This document shows positions 1-9,829 of a stretch of 46,764 nucleotides of DNA, piece by piece (positions within the stretch are counted from its first letter, which is position 1; every line of letters starts with the position of its first letter). Origin of the DNA: G020353115 sp964481765 (GTDB lineage Bacteria; Bacteroidota; Bacteroidia; Bacteroidales; VadinHA17); the NCBI GenBank assembly GCA_964481765.1, contig CAYZVJ010000008.1, positions 1 through 46,764 of the forward strand, in the 5' to 3' direction. The position numbers were made by a program, and so were the translations under genes. Under the pieces are notes generated by a model that saw only the letters and a list, made by a program, of their open reading frames with translations, made no database searches and was not told the origin of the DNA.

Positions 1-751
1 TTTGCATCTCCAATCCAACTTTTATTGCATTTGGCACACCACTCTTGAGCGTATCATAGGTATCTGCCAGGAGTATACAGCTCGCCGGGAATTTTTCTGC
101 AAATATTCTGAAAGCGGTTAATTCATCGGGGAAGGATTGTACCCAGGAATGAGCCATGGTACCCGTTGATTCCAGTCCATAGTGGAATGCGCTGTATACA
201 TTCGAGGTTTTGTCAAATCCTCCGGCTATGGCAGCCCTGCTTGCCTGTATTCCCCCAAATCCCTGAGCGCGTCGAAGCCCGAAGTCCATTAATAGTTTAT
301 CACCGGCAACCTGCTTAATCCGTGCAGCCTTGGTCGCGATGAGTGATTCGAAATTTAATATGTTTAACAACAGGGTTTCTATCAATTGTGTTTCAATGAT
401 GTTCCCTTCAACCCGCACACAGGGTTCATATGGAAAAACAACCTCGCCTTCTTCAGGAGCGTAAATATCCGCTTCGAACCGGAAATCCTGCAGATAGGAG
501 ACAAATTCAGGATCAAATCCAATCTGCTCAAGGAAATTGCAATCTTCCCGGTCGAACCGGAAATTCCCCAGCATTTCCAAAAACTCTTCCAGACCAGAAA
601 ACACAACGTATCCTCCGTCATAAGGATACTTTCGAAAAAAATAATCAAATCCTGCCGGAGTATCCTTCTTCCCACTCTGGTAATACCCCTGAGCCATGGT
701 TAACTCATAGTGATCTGTATACAATCCTATATGTTGACTTAAAATAGACAT
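1..751 (-). CDS. pncB: Nicotinate phosphoribosyltransferase (3' part cut by window edge)
   Basis: The minus strand is open from an ATG at 751 through the left edge, giving the first 250 residues of a protein that normally has about 400-480. It starts MSILSQHIGLYTDHYELTMAQ, the usual opening of this family (TDxYELTM), and has GTMAHSWVQSF near residues 197-207, which contains the histidine expected to be autophosphorylated. DFGLRRAQG and SRAAIAGGFDKTSN are further family signatures. The enzyme makes nicotinate mononucleotide from nicotinate and PRPP with ATP hydrolysis, in the Preiss-Handler NAD salvage route in the cytosol. The carboxy end lies outside the window. Open frames on the opposite strand at 386-747 are shadows of it. 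The identification is firm; only the missing end is unknown. Confidence 0.93.
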   Translation of the reverse strand, partial: MSILSQHIGLYTDHYELTMAQGYYQSGKKDTPAGFDYFFRKYPYDGGYVVFSGLEEFLEMLGNFRFDREDCNFLEQIGFDPEFVSYLQDFRFEADIYAPEEGEVVFPYEPCVRVEGNIIETQLIETLLLNILNFESLIATKAARIKQVAGDKLLMDFGLRRAQGFGGIQASRAAIAGGFDKTSNVYSAFHYGLESTGTMAHSWVQSFPDELTAFRIFAEKFPASCILLADTYDTLKSGVPNAIKVGLEMQ

Positions 752-983
752 TTATGAGATTTCTTTTTACAAAAATCCTCTGCCGGTAAAGAGAAATTTT
801 TTAAAGATTTATAGAGCCAAAATAATACGAATGTACATTGGTACTATACGGTAAAGAAACTAATAACCGCTTGACAGAGGTATTGAACGAAATAATTAAC
901 GCAGTTTACAGGCTGGATTTTTCGTGTAATTTATATATGTATTCAATAAACTTTCCCTGCTCAGCTCGTTCTAATCTGAATGA

Positions 984-2324
984 TTAGACCAATCCTTGAT
1001 CAAGCATGGCATCTGCCACTTTCAGAAAACCGGCAATATTTGCACCTTTTACGTAATTGACGTACCCATCAGCTTCGGTACCATATTTGACACATGCTTG
1101 ATGGATATTTTTCATAATCTGGTGTAAACGTTCATCGACTTCTTTCCTCGACCAGTTCAACCTTATGGAGTTCTGTGACATTTCAAGGCCTGAGGTAGCG
1201 ACTCCACCTGCGTTAGCTGCTTTACCTGGACCATAAAGAATTTGTTTTTCATGGTATAACTCTATAGCTTCAGGTGTTGATGGCATATTGGCTCCTTCAG
1301 AAATGCAGAAACAGCCGTTGTCAATCAATGCCTTAGCATCGTTTCTATCGATCTCGTTCTCTGTTGCTGAAGGTATAGCCACATCACACTTGACACTCCA
1401 GGGTCTCTGTCCTTCCATATTTTCAACGCCAAATTTATCAGCATACTCTTTGATCCGACCCCTTTTGATGTTCTTGAGCTCCATGACATACTGAAGTTTC
1501 TTATCATCGATACCATTTGGATCGTATATTGATCCGCTGGAGTCTGAAAGAGTAACTACCTTACCACCCAATTCGTTGACTTTTTCAGTTGCAAATTGTG
1601 CAACATTTCCAGACCCGGAAACGGTAACAATTTTCCCTTTAAAGTCGAGGCCACGCGTTTTCATCATTTCCTGTGCGAAGTAAACAGCTCCGTACCCTGT
1701 AGCTTCAGGTCTGATGAGACTGCCTCCCCATCCAATACCTTTCCCTGTCAATACTCCGGTGAACTCATTTCTTAATCGTTTATATTGTCCAAAGAGATAA
1801 CCTATTTCTCTACCGCCTACACCGATGTCACCAGCTGGCACGTCTGTATTTGGTCCAATATGTCTGGCAAGTTCTGTCATGAAGCTTTGACAGAAACGCA
1901 TCACTTCATTATCAGATTTACCTTTTGGATCAAAGTCTGATCCTCCTTTACCACCTCCCATAGGCAGTGTTGTAAGACTGTTTTTGAATACCTGTTCAAA
2001 AGCCAGGAACTTCAGAATTCCAAGGTTAACGGTTGGGTGAAAACGCAATCCTCCTTTATACGGTCCGATTGCACTGTTCATCTCAATCCGGTATCCTTTA
2101 TTGATCTGAATTTCTCCTTTATCGTCGAGCCAGGGTACCCGGAACAAAACCACTCTTTCTGGTTCAGCAATTCGCTCAAGTATTTTAGCGTGTTTGTACT
2201 TAGGATTTTCTTCGATAAAAGGGATTAATGACTCAGCTACTTCCTGAACAGCCTGGTGAAATTCTTTTTCTCCAGGATTTTTGGAAATAATCTGGGCCAT
2301 AAATTGTTCAACTCTTGGGTCCAT
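984..2324 (-). CDS. gdhA: NADP-type glutamate dehydrogenase
   Basis: The complete 446-residue protein has the usual length of the hexameric bacterial GDH-I family. Seen motifs are KGGLRFHPTVN and PMGGGKGGSDFDPKGKSD (substrate binding and catalytic lysines), PAGDIGVGGREIGYLFGQYKR, the Rossmann segment VTVSGSGNVAQFATEK and the late motif GPGKAANAGGVATSGLEMSQN. It interconverts 2-oxoglutarate plus ammonium and glutamate. NADP preference is inferred from overall similarity to the biosynthetic class, not proven here. It is monocistronic, about 230 bp upstream of pncB on the same strand and about 510 bp from the divergent PEP-synthase-like gene. Its presence beside a transhydrogenase operon with a glutamate-synthase-like subunit is suggestive of linked nitrogen and NADPH metabolism. 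Confidence 0.95.
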   Translation of the reverse strand: MDPRVEQFMAQIISKNPGEKEFHQAVQEVAESLIPFIEENPKYKHAKILERIAEPERVVLFRVPWLDDKGEIQINKGYRIEMNSAIGPYKGGLRFHPTVNLGILKFLAFEQVFKNSLTTLPMGGGKGGSDFDPKGKSDNEVMRFCQSFMTELARHIGPNTDVPAGDIGVGGREIGYLFGQYKRLRNEFTGVLTGKGIGWGGSLIRPEATGYGAVYFAQEMMKTRGLDFKGKIVTVSGSGNVAQFATEKVNELGGKVVTLSDSSGSIYDPNGIDDKKLQYVMELKNIKRGRIKEYADKFGVENMEGQRPWSVKCDVAIPSATENEIDRNDAKALIDNGCFCISEGANMPSTPEAIELYHEKQILYGPGKAANAGGVATSGLEMSQNSIRLNWSRKEVDERLHQIMKNIHQACVKYGTEADGYVNYVKGANIAGFLKVADAMLDQGLV

Positions 2325-2834
2325 TTTGTAAACTGTTTTAAAGTTTGTATAAAGGTTAATTGTCCGCTTAATAGTTAGCTATTTAAATTAAACAAACATA
2401 TAGATTTTTTTTTAAATCCAAAATAATTTTTATAAAAGCCCTCACTGTTTTTCAGGTTGCTATATGTATATCTATCAGTGATATATGTTGACAGAGAAGC
2501 AAAAATTTTTCGGGTCGTCATGTGATAGGTGTTACATAACATATTTGATTTGCAGGAACTTTAGTCAGCAAGGGTGTAAACTCTGACAGGTAAACTTCTG
2601 AGAAAGCCTGAAAATTCCAGGTCCACAATGTTGGTGAAATCCTGATGACCAGTATTATTTACCGTGAACAAATTTGGTCTGAATAATGTAAAACCGAATG
2701 ATGTATAAGTTGGAAGGTACCAGGAAATCCTTGAAAGGAGGGCTAAATTATAGAACCGGACTTTATTAAACATGAAATTAGAATATAAATTGAAATAATA
2801 ACTTTGAAATTGAGAAAGTGTCTCTTAACTTTAT
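2325..2834. other. Divergent intergenic region between gdhA and the PEP-synthase-like gene
   Basis: This AT-rich 510-bp stretch separates two divergent genes and should hold both promoters. A minus-strand frame at 2561-2773 encodes 70 residues of no recognised family and was not accepted as a gene. Apart from one TAnnTTTG match near 2799 no clear operator, RNA or repeat was seen. Confidence 0.5.
2799..2806 (+). promoter_or_regulatory. Possible Bacteroidota -7 box
   Basis: TAACTTTG fits the Bacteroidota sigma-ABfr -7 consensus TAnnTTTG and lies 29 bp before the ATG at 2835. No good TTTG -33 element is seen about 20 bp upstream, so this is only a weak call. Confidence 0.35.
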
Positions 2835-5800
2835 ATGTCAACAAGTCCGAGTATTACTGAAGTTAAACAAATTTTAATCAGAATTATGAAAGAACCTGCA
2901 TACTTAAAAGGTGATTATAAAAAATTACTTGCTGAGAGGAAAGAACGGTTGAAAGAACTTGCTTGTATTAACAAGACGACTAATATTTTAAAAGAGGGCA
3001 AATCAGTAGAGGAGTCGTTGCAGCAGATCGTTATGATATTGCCTGAAGCATGGCAATATCCGGAGTATACAGTTTCCCGAATAACTTTTGACAAGAAAAA
3101 ATTCACCAGTTCTAATTTCAAAGAAACTGAATGGGTACAACAGCAAACATTTACAACCATTGAGGAAAAAGAGGGGATAGTAGAAGTATTTTATACCAAA
3201 CCATTCCCGGAGGAAGATGAGGGGCCATTCCTGAAAGAAGAGAGAGACCTGATAATAAACCTGGCCAACCTGATAACCGGTTTTATCAACAGCCAAAAAG
3301 CAAGAGAGTTTATCCAAAAATCACGGTTTCAGAAAACCCTGGAATCGCATCGTAAGAAAGATGACAAATTTCCTTTGACAAGCAGATTATTATTACAGCA
3401 ATTTCTTAACAGGCATAATGCCGACAGGGACCTGTTCCATGACCTGATGCCATTCAAGGTTAAAGAAATTCTCCTTGTTGCAAACTTATATGATGCTTAC
3501 AGCATTGAAGGGGAAGGACGGTTTTCTGATCACATCCAGGGAGAATATCACCAACTGAACCTCACATCTACACCCAGGGTGACAGGTGTATTGTCCGAGG
3601 AGGAGGTATTCAATCGTTTGAGACTAAAGCACTATGACCTGATTATTCTTGTAGTTGGAGTCGACCGGATAACCCCAATGAAACTTTGTAAGAAGATCAA
3701 AAAACAGTATCCCTATATACCCACTTTCCTGCTCCTTAATAACCGGCACGATATACCATACGTTCAGGATGAAAAAGCGAAAGGAAATCCTTTTAACCAG
3801 TATTTTATATGGACCGGTGAATCAAGATTGTTCTTTGCTATGGTAAAACTGCTGGAAGATAAGGTAAATATTCAAAATGATGCTGAAATCGGTCTAACCA
3901 GGGTGATCCTGCTCGTAGAAGACTCATCGGAATATTATTCCCGGTACCTTCCACTTCTCTATAACCTTATCCTGGAGCAGACAAAGCACCTTCTTGAGGA
4001 TGTTGGAACGGACGATATGTATAAGGTGATAAAACTGAGGGCCAGGCCGAAAATACTCCTAGCAACAACCTATGAGGAAGCCATGGAAATATTCAACAGT
4101 TACCGCGACTTTCTGCTATGTGCTATTTCTGATGTTCGTTTTCCATCAAAAGGGAAATTGGACAATAGAGCAGGTTTTCGCCTGATACAATATATTAAAG
4201 AGCAATTGCCCAATCTTCCTACAGTATTACAATCATCCGATCCAGCTAATGCAACGAATGCTCATGAATTGAACTCAAGTTTTATCAATAAAAACTCTGA
4301 AACCTTATTGCACGATCTGCAGAGTTTTATTAATTATTACCTGGGATTTGGTCATTTTGTTTACCGCGATAAAAAAGGAAGACAAATTGCTGTAGCTAAA
4401 TCCATGAAGGAGTTTGAGAACTATCTCAGAACAATTCCGGATGATTCACTGGTGTATCATGCCATGAAGAATCATTTTTCCTTGTGGTTGATGGCGCGGG
4501 GTGAAATAGAAATTGCCAAAATAATCAACCCAATGAAGATTTCCGATTTCAGGGACCTGAAGGAATTGCGTGAGATTCTGTTAAAAATAATCAAGAAGAG
4601 ACGTGTTGAACAGGAACGTGGGAAAATTGTGAGTTTTGAAGAATCAGATGTCCTGGATGAAAGCAATATTGTAAGCATTGCAGCCGGGTCACTTGGCGGG
4701 AAAGGAAGGGGATTGGCTTTTATAAATACGCTGATATATAAGTTCGATTTTGGCAGGCTAACTCCACACATCCATGTACGTACTCCTGTTACTTGTATTA
4801 TCGGAACAGAGGAGTTCGATATTTTCATGGACAGGAATCACCTGAGGGAGAGGGTAATGACCGAATCAAACTACAAGAAGATCCAACAGATGTTCCTTAA
4901 TGCGAACTTTTCAGACAACTTGGAAATAAAGCTGAGAGTGATTCTCAACTTAATTGTAAAACCTATTGCTATCAGGTCATCCAGTCTTCTTGAGGATTCT
5001 ATGACTCAACCCTTTTCGGGAATCTTTAGAACGTATTTACTCTCAAACGATAATGCAGATTTTGAAATGAGGTTTAAACGGGCAACCGATGCGATTAAAC
5101 TGGTGTATGCATCTATATACAGCCCCAATGCACGAACCTATTTCGAAGCCGTAAATCATAAGATCGAAGAGGAAAAAATGGCCATTGTGATCCAGGAGGT
5201 TGTTGGAAAACAACACGATGAATACTTTTATCCACACATCAGTGGCACAGCACAATCTCATAATTACTACCCTGTTGCACACATGAAACCGGAGGAGGGA
5301 TTTGCAGTAGCGGCTCTTGGATTAGGACAATATGTTATGGAAGGGGAAAAGGCTTACCGGTTTTCTCCAAGCTATCCAAACCTGGAGATAATATCCACAA
5401 AGAACCTTGTAAAATCATCGCAGGTTCACTTTTATGCTGTCCATTTGTACAAACCCGAAATAGACCTGCAAGAAGGGGAAGATGCCGGTTTGATTAAACT
5501 CGATATTAGTGAAGCAGAAAATCATAAGACCTTAACACATCTGGCTTCAGTATATAATCCCGAGAACGATACAATAACACCGGGTCTTGACCGGCATGGA
5601 CCAAGAGTGATTAACTTCACTAATATCCTGAAGTATGAATATATCCCTCTGGCCGATACCATAAAGCTTGTCCTTGATATTGTTAAGGAAGCTCTGGGAT
5701 CACCAGTAGAGATTGAATATGCCGTCGACCTGACAAAAGATAAAGAAGGGAAAGCTTCATTTTACCTTTTACAGATTAAACCTCTGGTTGGTAGTAGAAA

Positions 5801-6350
5801 TGATTACAGGTTTAATCTGGATAAGATCCCTGACGAGAAAATCTGGCTCTATTGTGAAAAAAGTATGGGGAACGGTTTAGTAGATACGCTTGTCGATGTG
5901 ATATTCGTGAAAACAGAGCATTTTGATATAACAAAGACCGTTGAAATGACCTATGAGATTGAGAGATTAAACCAAGAGATGTTAAAGAAAGACAAGAAAT
6001 ATATTCTTATTGGACCCGGTAGATGGGGAACACGTGACAGGTTTATCGGCATACCTGTTGCCTGGCCACAGATCTCCAATGCCAAGGTCATTGTTGAGAT
6101 GAGTATGGAGGATTTTCCCCTGGATGCATCGCTTGGTTCTCATTTCTTTCATAACGTTACGTCCATGAATGTGGGATATTTTTCTGTAAACCACACCTCT
6201 CTGAGTGACAGGATAAACTGGGATGTGCTTAATAGACAAAAGATTGTGGAAGAGACCAATTATATTAAGCATATACAGTTCGAAAAACCTGTTGTGATTA
6301 TGATGGATGGCAAACAGAGAAAGTCAGTGATTACTTGGGAAAAAGGATAA
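2835..6350 (+). CDS. PEP-synthase-like protein: sensory N-terminus, two receiver-like domains, PPDK_N ATP-grasp domain
   Basis: The protein has 1171 residues. Residues about 30-165 form a GAF-like sensory domain (motif AWQYPE) that recurs in the histidine kinase at 6770. About 210-350 is a degenerate receiver-like fold. About 355-500 is a second one that keeps acidic residues (LLVEDSSE), an aspartate in AISDVRFP and a lysine in FINKNSE. About 612-980 is a PEP/pyruvate-binding ATP-grasp domain (SLGGKGRGLAFI, AIRSSSLLEDS, FSGIFRTY, YLLQIKPLV). The last 190 residues hold GPGRWGTRDRF and have no function known to me. I see no swivelling phosphohistidine domain and no PEP-binding TIM barrel, so it is not a normal PEP synthase or pyruvate phosphate dikinase. 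It may be a nucleotide- or metabolite-dependent phosphotransfer or signalling protein. It stands alone in its transcription unit, upstream of the kinase-regulator pair. Confidence 0.8.
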   Translation: MSTSPSITEVKQILIRIMKEPAYLKGDYKKLLAERKERLKELACINKTTNILKEGKSVEESLQQIVMILPEAWQYPEYTVSRITFDKKKFTSSNFKETEWVQQQTFTTIEEKEGIVEVFYTKPFPEEDEGPFLKEERDLIINLANLITGFINSQKAREFIQKSRFQKTLESHRKKDDKFPLTSRLLLQQFLNRHNADRDLFHDLMPFKVKEILLVANLYDAYSIEGEGRFSDHIQGEYHQLNLTSTPRVTGVLSEEEVFNRLRLKHYDLIILVVGVDRITPMKLCKKIKKQYPYIPTFLLLNNRHDIPYVQDEKAKGNPFNQYFIWTGESRLFFAMVKLLEDKVNIQNDAEIGLTRVILLVEDSSEYYSRYLPLLYNLILEQTKHLLEDVGTDDMYKVIKLRARPKILLATTYEEAMEIFNSYRDFLLCAISDVRFPSKGKLDNRAGFRLIQYIKEQLPNLPTVLQSSDPANATNAHELNSSFINKNSETLLHDLQSFINYYLGFGHFVYRDKKGRQIAVAKSMKEFENYLRTIPDDSLVYHAMKNHFSLWLMARGEIEIAKIINPMKISDFRDLKELREILLKIIKKRRVEQERGKIVSFEESDVLDESNIVSIAAGSLGGKGRGLAFINTLIYKFDFGRLTPHIHVRTPVTCIIGTEEFDIFMDRNHLRERVMTESNYKKIQQMFLNANFSDNLEIKLRVILNLIVKPIAIRSSSLLEDSMTQPFSGIFRTYLLSNDNADFEMRFKRATDAIKLVYASIYSPNARTYFEAVNHKIEEEKMAIVIQEVVGKQHDEYFYPHISGTAQSHNYYPVAHMKPEEGFAVAALGLGQYVMEGEKAYRFSPSYPNLEIISTKNLVKSSQVHFYAVHLYKPEIDLQEGEDAGLIKLDISEAENHKTLTHLASVYNPENDTITPGLDRHGPRVINFTNILKYEYIPLADTIKLVLDIVKEALGSPVEIEYAVDLTKDKEGKASFYLLQIKPLVGSRNDYRFNLDKIPDEKIWLYCEKSMGNGLVDTLVDVIFVKTEHFDITKTVEMTYEIERLNQEMLKKDKKYILIGPGRWGTRDRFIGIPVAWPQISNAKVIVEMSMEDFPLDASLGSHFFHNVTSMNVGYFSVNHTSLSDRINWDVLNRQKIVEETNYIKHIQFEKPVVIMMDGKQRKSVITWEKG

Positions 6351-6769
6351 GGTTAGTTTAGAGTTCATCCTCCTTTTCGATCACCTGCCTGCCTTCTAGT
6401 GGCGGGTTAACCCTACCAGCCCGGCAGACTGGCGGTAGGCAGGGTTGGTGAATTTGGAAGAAATAGGAGGTCAGGATTCCTTGCCTGCTTGCGGATTAGG
6501 TGGAGACAATAGGATTGGAATTTTGAATTGAATGGATGAGAATCGTATTATCAGTTTGGGAAATTGGGTAAAGTGACATAACCTTTATTCGGATTTCAAT
6601 CTCCAAACCTTGCCCCTTGAAGAGGCCGGTTTGATTTAGCTCTGCAACAATCGTTTAGGAAAAACTTTTTACCTTTATGAAAATCACACTTTTTTTGAAT
6701 AATTTTGTTATACTAAAAGACTTATAAAAAACATCCAACAATAAAACATCAATTATATGAGGTTATGAA
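6351..6769. other. Intergenic region with REP-like hairpin
   Basis: These 419 bp contain no gene. The arms CCTGCCTGCC (6384-6393) and GGTAGGCAGG (6434-6443) can pair with one mismatch and enclose a GC-rich loop. CCTGCC-type palindromes recur at 17757, 19105 and 26752. The second half is AT-rich and carries a TAnnTTTG match at 6700. Confidence 0.55.
6700..6707 (+). promoter_or_regulatory. Possible Bacteroidota -7 box for the soluble histidine kinase
   Basis: TAATTTTG matches TAnnTTTG, 63 bp before the ATG at 6770. The expected -33 position reads CTTTATG, a poor match, so confidence is low. Confidence 0.3.
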
Positions 6770-8446
6770 ATGAAAACTGAATTTGCCTCTCTATTATATC
6801 AAATTCTTCAAATAGCCAATAGTGGATTAACAAGATCGTATTTTCTCCGTAAGATCTCTATTATTCTCTTAGAGTTTTTTGATTGTATTGAGGTAGCACA
6901 ATTAATGAAAGTGCCTGCTGATCAATCCCGTTATGAACTTCTGAAGCTTACCAAAAAAGCTTTTGTTTATAACATCCTAAACCTTAGAGAATTAAAAAAA
7001 AATCTTCATTTCCTAAGGATTGGTTCAATCAATGATACATATAACATATGGTTTAATATTTTACAAGGTAATTTTAATCGCTCTTCACATTTCTTTACAA
7101 ACAAAGGAACCCTTTGGATCAGTAACCTGGACAACTTCACTTCTGTCAGTAAGAAAACCCCTGAACAGGAAAGGATCTGGAACTCAGTGAAAAAAACAAA
7201 CTGTAAGTCGCTAATAATCGTTCCATATTTATTTAGTAATGAGACAATTGGCCTTTTACAATTAAAAAATATAAAAAGAAATGTGTTTTCGGAAAATAGA
7301 ATAGAACTAGTGGAAGAATTTGCACAGACATTAGGCGTTATCCTGTTAAATCACTATTCCCAAGCCGCCTTACAAGAGCGTGTAAAGGAACTGACTTGCT
7401 TGTATAGCATGTCTCGGATTGCCAAGCAAATTGATATCTCACTTGAGGATCTTATTTACCGTATAATGGAATTGATCCCTCCCGCCTGGCAATATCCTGA
7501 AATAACACAAACGAGAATCATTTTGGACGGTTTTGATTATTCCAAACCTGAGTTTGATGAGGGTAAACACAAACTTTGCGCAGATATTATTGTTGATGGA
7601 GAAGCACGTGGAGTAATCGAGGTTATTTATACTGAAAAATGCCCAAAGCTGGATGAAGGACCATTTTTAAAAGAGGAAAGAAAACTCATTGATACCATTG
7701 CAAACGATCTTGCAATTATAATCAAGCGAAGGGATGCAGAAGCGGAAAAAATAGATCTCAAGAATCAACTGCATCATGCTGACAGGTTATCGACTGTTGG
7801 GGAACTTGCAGCTGGAGTAGCTCACGAATTGAATGAACCACTGGGAAGTATAATGGGATTTGCCCAGCTTGCAAGCAAATGCCCTGGCTTACCACAGCAA
7901 GCAGAGAAGGATCTGGAAAAGATAGTAAAATCATCTTTACATGCTCGCGAAATTGTTAAGAAACTAATGTCCTTTTCCAGCACAACACACTCGGAGAAGA
8001 AAAAAACGGATATTAATCAACTGGTTGAAGAATCTTTATATTTCTTCAAATCACGCTGTTATAAAGAAGGAATCGAATTAAACATCTTACTTGAACCAGA
8101 TCTGCCAATTATTACAGTTGATCCTGTTCAAATAGAGCAGGTTTTAACCAATATCATTGTAAACGCTATGCAAGCAATGACGGAAGGGGGGAAACTCTAC
8201 ATACAAACAAGTGCTAATGATCGCAACCTCAATATAACCTTAATGGACACAGGTCACGGTATGAAAAAAGAGGTAATGGAAAAAATATTTACACCATTCT
8301 TTACGACCAAAAAAATCGGCAAGGGAATCGGACTGGGATTATCGGTTGTAAAAGGTATTATTGATTCGCACCATGGAACCATCAACGTTGAAAGTGAACC
8401 TGGTAAGGGAACGCAATTTCAAATAATCTTACCCATTACCGAATAA
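6770..8446 (+). CDS. Soluble sensor histidine kinase (GAF-like sensor, HisKA, HATPase)
   Basis: This 558-residue protein has no obvious transmembrane segment and so should sense an intracellular signal. An N-terminal GAF-like region of about 200 residues is followed by a second sensory domain (about 205-325: QERVKELTCLYSMSRIAK, PPAWQYPE, LDEGPFLKEERKLID) that is clearly homologous to the N-terminus of the PEP-synthase-like protein at 2835. The HisKA box AAGVAHELNEPLGSI places the phospho-accepting histidine near residue 352. The ATPase domain has N-box IIVNAMQAM, G1 DTGHGM, F-box FTPFFTTK and G2 GIGLGLS. Its stop is 4 bp before the start of the NtrC-type regulator, so the two form an operon and very likely a cognate pair. 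The signal could be redox or metabolite state of the operon downstream, which is inference. Confidence 0.9.
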   Translation: MKTEFASLLYQILQIANSGLTRSYFLRKISIILLEFFDCIEVAQLMKVPADQSRYELLKLTKKAFVYNILNLRELKKNLHFLRIGSINDTYNIWFNILQGNFNRSSHFFTNKGTLWISNLDNFTSVSKKTPEQERIWNSVKKTNCKSLIIVPYLFSNETIGLLQLKNIKRNVFSENRIELVEEFAQTLGVILLNHYSQAALQERVKELTCLYSMSRIAKQIDISLEDLIYRIMELIPPAWQYPEITQTRIILDGFDYSKPEFDEGKHKLCADIIVDGEARGVIEVIYTEKCPKLDEGPFLKEERKLIDTIANDLAIIIKRRDAEAEKIDLKNQLHHADRLSTVGELAAGVAHELNEPLGSIMGFAQLASKCPGLPQQAEKDLEKIVKSSLHAREIVKKLMSFSSTTHSEKKKTDINQLVEESLYFFKSRCYKEGIELNILLEPDLPIITVDPVQIEQVLTNIIVNAMQAMTEGGKLYIQTSANDRNLNITLMDTGHGMKKEVMEKIFTPFFTTKKIGKGIGLGLSVVKGIIDSHHGTINVESEPGKGTQFQIILPITE

Positions 8447-8450
8447 GCAT

Positions 8451-9827
8451 ATGGAAAAGGTACACAAAAAAGGAAATTTAAATAATAAAGATAGTAGTAT
8501 TCTGTTAGTCGATGATTCGGAGGACATGTTGGAAGTACTCCGCCGAAATCTTTCCTTGAAAGGGTACAAAACATACTCCAGCCAAAGTGTACATGAGGCT
8601 ATTGAAATTCTCAATTCAACTACAATTGATCTGGTCATAACCGATCTCAAAATGCCAGGAGTTGGTGGTATGGAACTAATTAAACACATACGCGCAAATT
8701 TCAAAGATATTGAAGTCCTGGTAATTACAGGTTATCCCTCTATTCAGGGAGCTGTTGATGCAGTAAAAACCGGAGCCGAGGAATACCTTGTGAAATCTTT
8801 TACGGACGAGGAACTTTTTGCAGCTGTTAAGAGAGCATTTTCCAAGCTGAATGCACGAAGGGCTACCAAACTCAAATCGTATCTGAAAATAGAACCTCTT
8901 CAGGGAATTATTGGAGAATCACAAGCTATTAACGAAGTATTTAATGCGATAAGAAAAGTATCTTCAACATCAGCTACAGTACTTATAACAGGAGAAAGTG
9001 GAACAGGTAAGGAACTTGTTGCAAGAGCGATTCATTATAGCAGTCCAATTGCCTCTTCTCAATTTGTACCAGTAAATTGTGGAGGCATACCTGAAGAACT
9101 TATCGAAAGTGAACTATTTGGCCACCTGAAAGGCACGTTTACAGGAGCAAATGAAACACGAGGAGGATTTTTCCATACAGCAGATGGTGGTACAATTTTC
9201 CTGGATGAGATCAGTAATACCAGTCAATCCATGCAAATAAAACTTCTTCGTGTATTACAGGATAAGGAAGTATATATGATCGGATCGAAAAAACCTCAAA
9301 AGATTGACGTCAGAGTGATTGCAGCAACAAATGTGGATCTGTCCAGCCTGGTTAAGAAGAATCAGTTTCGGGAAGATCTTTATTATCGCTTGAATGTACT
9401 AAATATAAATATCCCTCCCCTTCGGGAAAGAGGAAATGATATCTTTCTTTTAATCCAATACTTCGCTGACAAATTCGCAAGGGAAACCGGAAGACCTACT
9501 CCACAATTCTCCGATAAAGCATTAAAGGTACTCCAAGATCATCATTGGCCTGGTAATGTAAGAGAATTACAGAATGTTATACAAAGTCTTGTTATCATGA
9601 CAGAGGGAAACATTATCGACGTTCCTGACTTACCGACGATTTTGCGTTTCTCAGCCCTCACAGAAAGAGGAATTACCCGAACCCTCGCTGAAGTGGAAAC
9701 GGAATATATCCGCAACGTACTCTCTAATGTGGATGGCAACAAAACCAAAGCAGCTGAAATTCTTGGAATTGATCGTAAAACATTGCGTGAAAAAATTAAA
9801 AAATCGTGGCCTCCTGAAGATAAATAA
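8451..9827 (+). CDS. NtrC-family sigma54-dependent response regulator
   Basis: The 458 residues hold a receiver domain (ILLVDDSED, phospho-accepting D65 in TDLKMPG, lysine in YLVKSF), an AAA+ domain and a Fis-type helix-turn-helix (NKTKAAEILGIDRKTLREKI). Walker A is GESGTGKE near residue 183 and Walker B is GGTIFLDEI. The sigma54-contacting loop reads GTFTGA near residue 227 instead of the canonical GAFTGA. The gene is 4 bp downstream of its likely kinase. It ends just before a long inverted repeat and about 200 bp before a -24/-12 element that fronts the redox operon, making that operon the most likely target. This target assignment is inferred from position only. Confidence 0.92.
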   Translation: MEKVHKKGNLNNKDSSILLVDDSEDMLEVLRRNLSLKGYKTYSSQSVHEAIEILNSTTIDLVITDLKMPGVGGMELIKHIRANFKDIEVLVITGYPSIQGAVDAVKTGAEEYLVKSFTDEELFAAVKRAFSKLNARRATKLKSYLKIEPLQGIIGESQAINEVFNAIRKVSSTSATVLITGESGTGKELVARAIHYSSPIASSQFVPVNCGGIPEELIESELFGHLKGTFTGANETRGGFFHTADGGTIFLDEISNTSQSMQIKLLRVLQDKEVYMIGSKKPQKIDVRVIAATNVDLSSLVKKNQFREDLYYRLNVLNINIPPLRERGNDIFLLIQYFADKFARETGRPTPQFSDKALKVLQDHHWPGNVRELQNVIQSLVIMTEGNIIDVPDLPTILRFSALTERGITRTLAEVETEYIRNVLSNVDGNKTKAAEILGIDRKTLREKIKKSWPPEDK

Positions 9828-9829
9828 AA

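Noticed and set aside
830..839. AATGTACATT palindrome between pncB and gdhA
   Set aside because: Only 10 bp in AT-rich DNA and no second copy; too little to call an operator.
2561..2773. 70-residue open frame on the minus strand between gdhA and the PEP-synthase-like gene
   Set aside because: No recognisable family, no ribosome site, and it sits in a promoter region of two divergent genes.
2835..6350. Gene as a functional PEP synthase (ppsA)
   Set aside because: Neither the phosphohistidine motif nor the PEP-binding barrel could be found; only the ATP-grasp domain is shared.
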